Of a DNA stretch of 25,418 nucleotides, positions 23,226 through 25,418 are shown piece by piece. Source of the DNA: a virus; the IMG/VR virus record IMGVR_UViG_3300021964_010074, positions 1 to 25,418 of that record, one strand, 5' to 3'. The number at the start of each line of letters is the position of its first letter. Within the stretch, counting starts at the first letter, position 1. The notes under the pieces were generated by a model that was not told where the DNA came from, made no database searches, and saw only the letters and a program-made list of their open reading frames with translations. The position numbers were made by a program, and so were the translations under genes.

Positions 23226-23993
23226 ATGATAAACACGATTTTTGAACAAGAGTATGAATCTTACCATGATTATATGATGCGTAGAATGCGTGAGGAAGAT
23301 AGGAAAACTATGGCTAAATCAGATCAAATCAAAGCGAAGCTAAATGATGCAAATATTCGCTATTGGGCAGGAGATAACATCTCTGAAGTTTTGCAAGAAG
23401 GTGATAAAGAGGCATTGATTGACGAAGTTGCTGAGAAGTTTGAAGCAGTTTTAGATTCATTAATCATTGACCGTTTTACAGATCCTAATTCGATGGATAC
23501 AGGCAGACGACTTGCTAAGATGTATATCAATGAGATTATGTCTGGTCGATACGATCCAATCCCAAAAGCGACTGCATTTCCGAATGATAGAGAAGATCGT
23601 TACGAAGGTATGTTGGTAGTTCGTTCTGAACTCAAATCAGTATGTTCTCATCATCATCAACCTGTAACAGGTGTTGCATATATCGGTATCATTCCTAACG
23701 GTAAAGTCATTGGTTTATCTAAATATACAAGGATTGCCCAATGGTGCGCTCGTAGAGGTACATTGCAAGAAGAATTGTGTAATGACATTGCCCGTGAGAT
23801 TCGTAATGCAACAGGTGCAGAAGATGTGGGTGTTTATATTCAAGCAACTCATGGTTGTTGTGAGAATCGTGGTATCTCAGCACACAGTTCGTTGACACAA
23901 ACAACTGTATTGTCTGGGCGATTCCATGATGCAGATGTCAAGAAAGAATTCTTTGACAATATCAAACTACAGCAGGAGTTTGCACCACGATGA
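23226..23993 (+). CDS. folE: GTP cyclohydrolase I (FolE-like)
   Basis: 255 residues from ATG 23226, one base after the queE stop; ATG 23190 lies inside queE. FolE converts GTP to dihydroneopterin triphosphate, the first step toward both folate and 7-deazaguanines. The zinc site is visible: CSHHH with Cys140 and His143, and Cys211 or Cys212 in ATHGCCENRG. Other family parts are GVAYIGIIPNGKVIGLSKYTRIAQWCARR, given here only by its key elements IIPNGKVIGLSK and RIAQWCARR, and LQEELCNDIA. The N-terminal 60 residues are longer and charged compared with bacterial enzymes. As the first committed step in the pathway, its location beside queD and queE supports a phage-made deazaguanine supply. Confidence 0.93.
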   Translation: MINTIFEQEYESYHDYMMRRMREEDRKTMAKSDQIKAKLNDANIRYWAGDNISEVLQEGDKEALIDEVAEKFEAVLDSLIIDRFTDPNSMDTGRRLAKMYINEIMSGRYDPIPKATAFPNDREDRYEGMLVVRSELKSVCSHHHQPVTGVAYIGIIPNGKVIGLSKYTRIAQWCARRGTLQEELCNDIAREIRNATGAEDVGVYIQATHGCCENRGISAHSSLTQTTVLSGRFHDADVKKEFFDNIKLQQEFAPR

Positions 23994-24067
23994 TAATATC
24001 TGGGTGGATACTCCTAATCTGTTTAGGTGTTATTTGGTTTATGGTAAAAGGTGATAATAATGAGTGA
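23990..24067 (+). CDS. Tiny membrane peptide 1
   Basis: 25 residues: one hydrophobic span (GWILLICLGVIWFMV) then a short charged tail KGDNNE. ATGA overlap with the folE stop, and AGGAG about 12 bases upstream of the start. Membrane location is predicted from hydrophobicity. No family recognised. First of three similar tiny frames in a row. Confidence 0.55.
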   Translation: MIISGWILLICLGVIWFMVKGDNNE

Positions 24068-24155
24068 TTATATTGCAGTGCGTATGGCACAAGTATTTCT
24101 TTTGGTTGCCCTAGGTATGGGTATTGTTGGATTTGTACAGGATTTTGTATTATGA
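24060..24155 (+). CDS. Tiny membrane peptide 2
   Basis: 31 residues with a single hydrophobic stretch (QVFLLVALGMGIVGFV). It overlaps peptide 1 by eight bases and peptide 3 by four. AAGGTGA lies about eight bases before the ATG. One span, function unknown. Confidence 0.55.
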   Translation: MSDYIAVRMAQVFLLVALGMGIVGFVQDFVL

Positions 24156-24232
24156 CATTTTCAGAAGTATATTTTCACATAGTAGTTATATCTATGTGTA
24201 CAGCATTTTTAGCGGGAGTGATTTTAAAATGA
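24152..24232 (+). CDS. Tiny membrane peptide 3
   Basis: 26 residues, hydrophobic from about residue 8 (HIVVISMCTAFLAGVIL), ending in Lys. Starts in an ATGA overlap with peptide 2 and ends in an ATGA overlap with the next gene. No clear own ribosome site, so coupling is likely. Function unknown. Confidence 0.5.
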   Translation: MTFSEVYFHIVVISMCTAFLAGVILK

Positions 24233-24489
24233 GTGAAAAATATGAATGGCCTAGGATTCACAAGGCAGAAGAAAACATTGAGTCACAAGTAACTGATTGG
24301 GTATACGACCATGTTATGGAGTGGTTTGGCGTTGATGACATTGTAGAATTGACAACAGAGCAAATCCAGCAAGTCGAAGCATTCCGTGATGAATTGAATG
24401 AATATTCACCTATGCAATGGGGCTTTTCAAATTTAATTAACAACTGGGAAAACGAAACATGGGAAGAAAAGCAAGAGAACGTAGAGTAA
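24229..24489 (+). CDS. Small acidic hypothetical protein
   Basis: 86 residues from ATG 24229, which has GGGAG about 11 bases upstream; a longer reading with TTG at 24124 would run through the tiny membrane genes and is not believable. The protein is acidic and rich in Trp and Glu, with helical stretches (VTDWVYDHVMEWFGVDDIVE, then EQIQQVEAFRDELNEYS and WGFSNLINNWENETWEE). No known family recognised. It lies in the chain of overlapping small genes between folE and dpdA, which suggests a common transcript. Confidence 0.7.
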   Translation: MSEKYEWPRIHKAEENIESQVTDWVYDHVMEWFGVDDIVELTTEQIQQVEAFRDELNEYSPMQWGFSNLINNWENETWEEKQENVE

Positions 24490-24704
24490 AATACGTTAAT
24501 AAACAAGTCAAAAAAATTATGTTTATCGAACATCTTGACGAATCTGTTTATGGTAAAAATCAGCCATATCTTATGAAGCAATATGATTATAAAGGCAATG
24601 AAGCGGATTTGCCGGATCATCAAGAGATTAGAATGAGTCAAGAAGAATATGATAAAATGAAAACTATACTTACGGAAAATGGGTGGGTAATTGAAAATGA
24701 GTAA
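24459..24704 (+). CDS. Small basic hypothetical protein
   Basis: 81 residues, overlapping the previous gene by 31 bases. The first 20 residues are strongly basic (MGRKARERRVKYVNKQVKKI), followed by a mixed region with MFIEHLDESVYGKN and EEYDKMKTILTENGWVIE. The ribosome site is weak, and an internal ATG at 24519 is a possible start. The basic arm could bind nucleic acid, but this is only a compositional hint. No known family. Confidence 0.6.
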   Translation: MGRKARERRVKYVNKQVKKIMFIEHLDESVYGKNQPYLMKQYDYKGNEADLPDHQEIRMSQEEYDKMKTILTENGWVIENE

Positions 24705-24915
24705 CCAACGTGCAGGTAACTGGAAACCAGCTGCTATGAGTGACGGTGACCGTATGAGTATCCGTGAAGTTATTGGGTTTGCGAAATCAGCTCAAGAAAT
24801 GTTAGAATTGAAGGGTGAGGATGATGCGGCCTTTTATTTTGAGCAAGTTGCAGATTGGTTGCAAACTAATCCTCATAAAGGTTTGCGTGACGCAGGAACA
24901 GTATTAGGATTGTAA
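24697..24915 (+). CDS. Small hypothetical protein before dpdA-like gene
   Basis: 72 residues from ATG 24697, with GGGTGGG upstream; an alternative TTG start lies six bases earlier. It reads SNQRAGNWKPAAMSDGDRMS then IREVIGFAKSAQEMLELKGE and FYFEQVADWLQTNPHKGLRD, so mostly helical. It overlaps the previous gene by eight bases and the next gene by one (TAATG). Function unknown. Confidence 0.65.
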   Translation: MSNQRAGNWKPAAMSDGDRMSIREVIGFAKSAQEMLELKGEDDAAFYFEQVADWLQTNPHKGLRDAGTVLGL

Positions 24916-25418
24916 TGTTAAAATTAGAATATGTTGTAAGTGCAGTTGGGATGGCAGGTCCTTTAAATTCTCATCTATTGAAGTCACCTCACTTTCATAC
25001 AGATGTAGTTCCTGCTATCACAGGTGCAACGGATCTATTAAAGCAATCGGTTAAAGCATCGTGTAAACACACAGATCCTACGGTTGCTATGTTGTTTAAT
25101 GCTTACACAGAAAAGAAGTTCATAGATCATATTAAGGACTATGAACGACTTCATATGGATGGTATTTATGCAGACTCTGGTGGATTGCAGATGGTAACAA
25201 CTGGTAAGGCAGTAACATCACAAATTAAAGATGATATTTACGATGTTCAGACCTTCTCAGATTATGCTATGTGCTTTGATGATATTCCGCTGGAGTCTGT
25301 ATCCTTAGTTCGTACTCGAAATGAGCGTTCTAATGTTGGCAATAAAGTATTCAATCAAGATAGATTCGAAGAAACTGCAAGAGCAACGGGCGAGAATATC
25401 AAGCGTCAGATTGAATAT
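24915..25418 (+). CDS. dpdA: TGT/DpdA-like deazaguanine transglycosylase, 3' truncated by window
   Basis: 168 residues are visible and the frame stays open to the end of the window. The motif GIYADSGGLQMV has the DSGG[FL]Q signature of tRNA-guanine transglycosylases, with Asp87 as the likely base-binding Asp, and MCFDDIPLE resembles the 'FDxxxP' segment of the same fold. These enzymes exchange guanine for a 7-deazaguanine base. In phages with queD, queE and folE the homologue DpdA acts on DNA rather than tRNA. Sequence alone does not separate tRNA TGT from DpdA; context favours DpdA. The N-terminal part is not a standard TGT start (YVVSAVGMAGPLNSHLL). The start overlaps the previous stop by one base. 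Confidence 0.8.
   Translation, partial: MLKLEYVVSAVGMAGPLNSHLLKSPHFHTDVVPAITGATDLLKQSVKASCKHTDPTVAMLFNAYTEKKFIDHIKDYERLHMDGIYADSGGLQMVTTGKAVTSQIKDDIYDVQTFSDYAMCFDDIPLESVSLVRTRNERSNVGNKVFNQDRFEETARATGENIKRQIEY

Noticed and set aside
24124-24228. Upstream extension of the acidic 86-residue gene from a TTG codon
   Set aside because: It would run through the tiny membrane genes; ATG 24229 has a ribosome site and an ATGA junction.

Overview
The window is a stretch of a T4-like (Straboviridae-type or marine 'exo-T-even') myovirus genome. It is AT-rich, every gene I accept is on the + strand, and the genes are packed with start/stop overlaps. The core order small terminase (gp16), large terminase (gp17), sheath (gp18), tube (gp19), portal (gp20), prohead core proteins, protease (gp21), scaffold (gp22), capsid (gp23), then uvsY, uvsW, gene 55, 47 and 46 is T4-like. 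The short variable region in gp23, the His-rich prohead proteins and the queD/queE/folE genes resemble marine T4-like phages such as cyano- and pelagi-myoviruses. The host cannot be named from this sequence.

Layout. 1-1669: 3' part of a repeat-rich virion structural gene. 1669-7767: packaging and tail genes 16-20. 7828-13144: head morphogenesis, with three accessory prohead or internal-head genes between portal and protease, then gp21, gp22 and gp23. A UUCG-loop terminator ends the gp23 unit, and a late promoter restarts transcription directly after it for a second gp19-family tail protein (13244-13747). 13808-20532: recombination, repair and regulation (uvsY, a phosphoribosyltransferase, uvsW, a small beta-rich protein, gene 55 late sigma factor, genes 47 and 46). 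20529-21818: a YdcH-like microprotein, a phosphomannomutase-like HAD phosphatase and a TagD-like cytidylyltransferase. 21865-25418: queD, queE, folE, then three tiny membrane peptides and three small hypothetical genes, then the 5' part of a TGT/DpdA-like base-exchange gene that runs off the window.

Regulation can be read from the DNA. Exact TATAAATA late boxes lie in the short gaps before gp18, gp22, gp23 and the second tail-tube-like gene, and one lies before queD. Boxes with TTGACA at the -35 position and about 17-18 bp spacing precede uvsY, gene 55 and the gene next to 47/46. This gives two classes: housekeeping-sigma promoters feed the late sigma factor and recombination genes, and gp55-type promoters feed the structural genes. 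One perfect consensus sigma70 promoter faces the opposite way just upstream of gene 55, although no minus-strand gene is visible.

The most interesting system is the 7-deazaguanine set. GTP cyclohydrolase I, QueD and QueE would make 7-carboxy-7-deazaguanine, and the TGT/DpdA-like enzyme could insert a deazaguanine into phage DNA. QueE has a split radical-SAM cysteine cluster and QueD lacks one canonical zinc histidine. No queC is visible in the window, so the final base cannot be decided here. There are no tRNA genes, CRISPR arrays or insertion sequences that I could support, and no gene-free stretch above about 125 bp.
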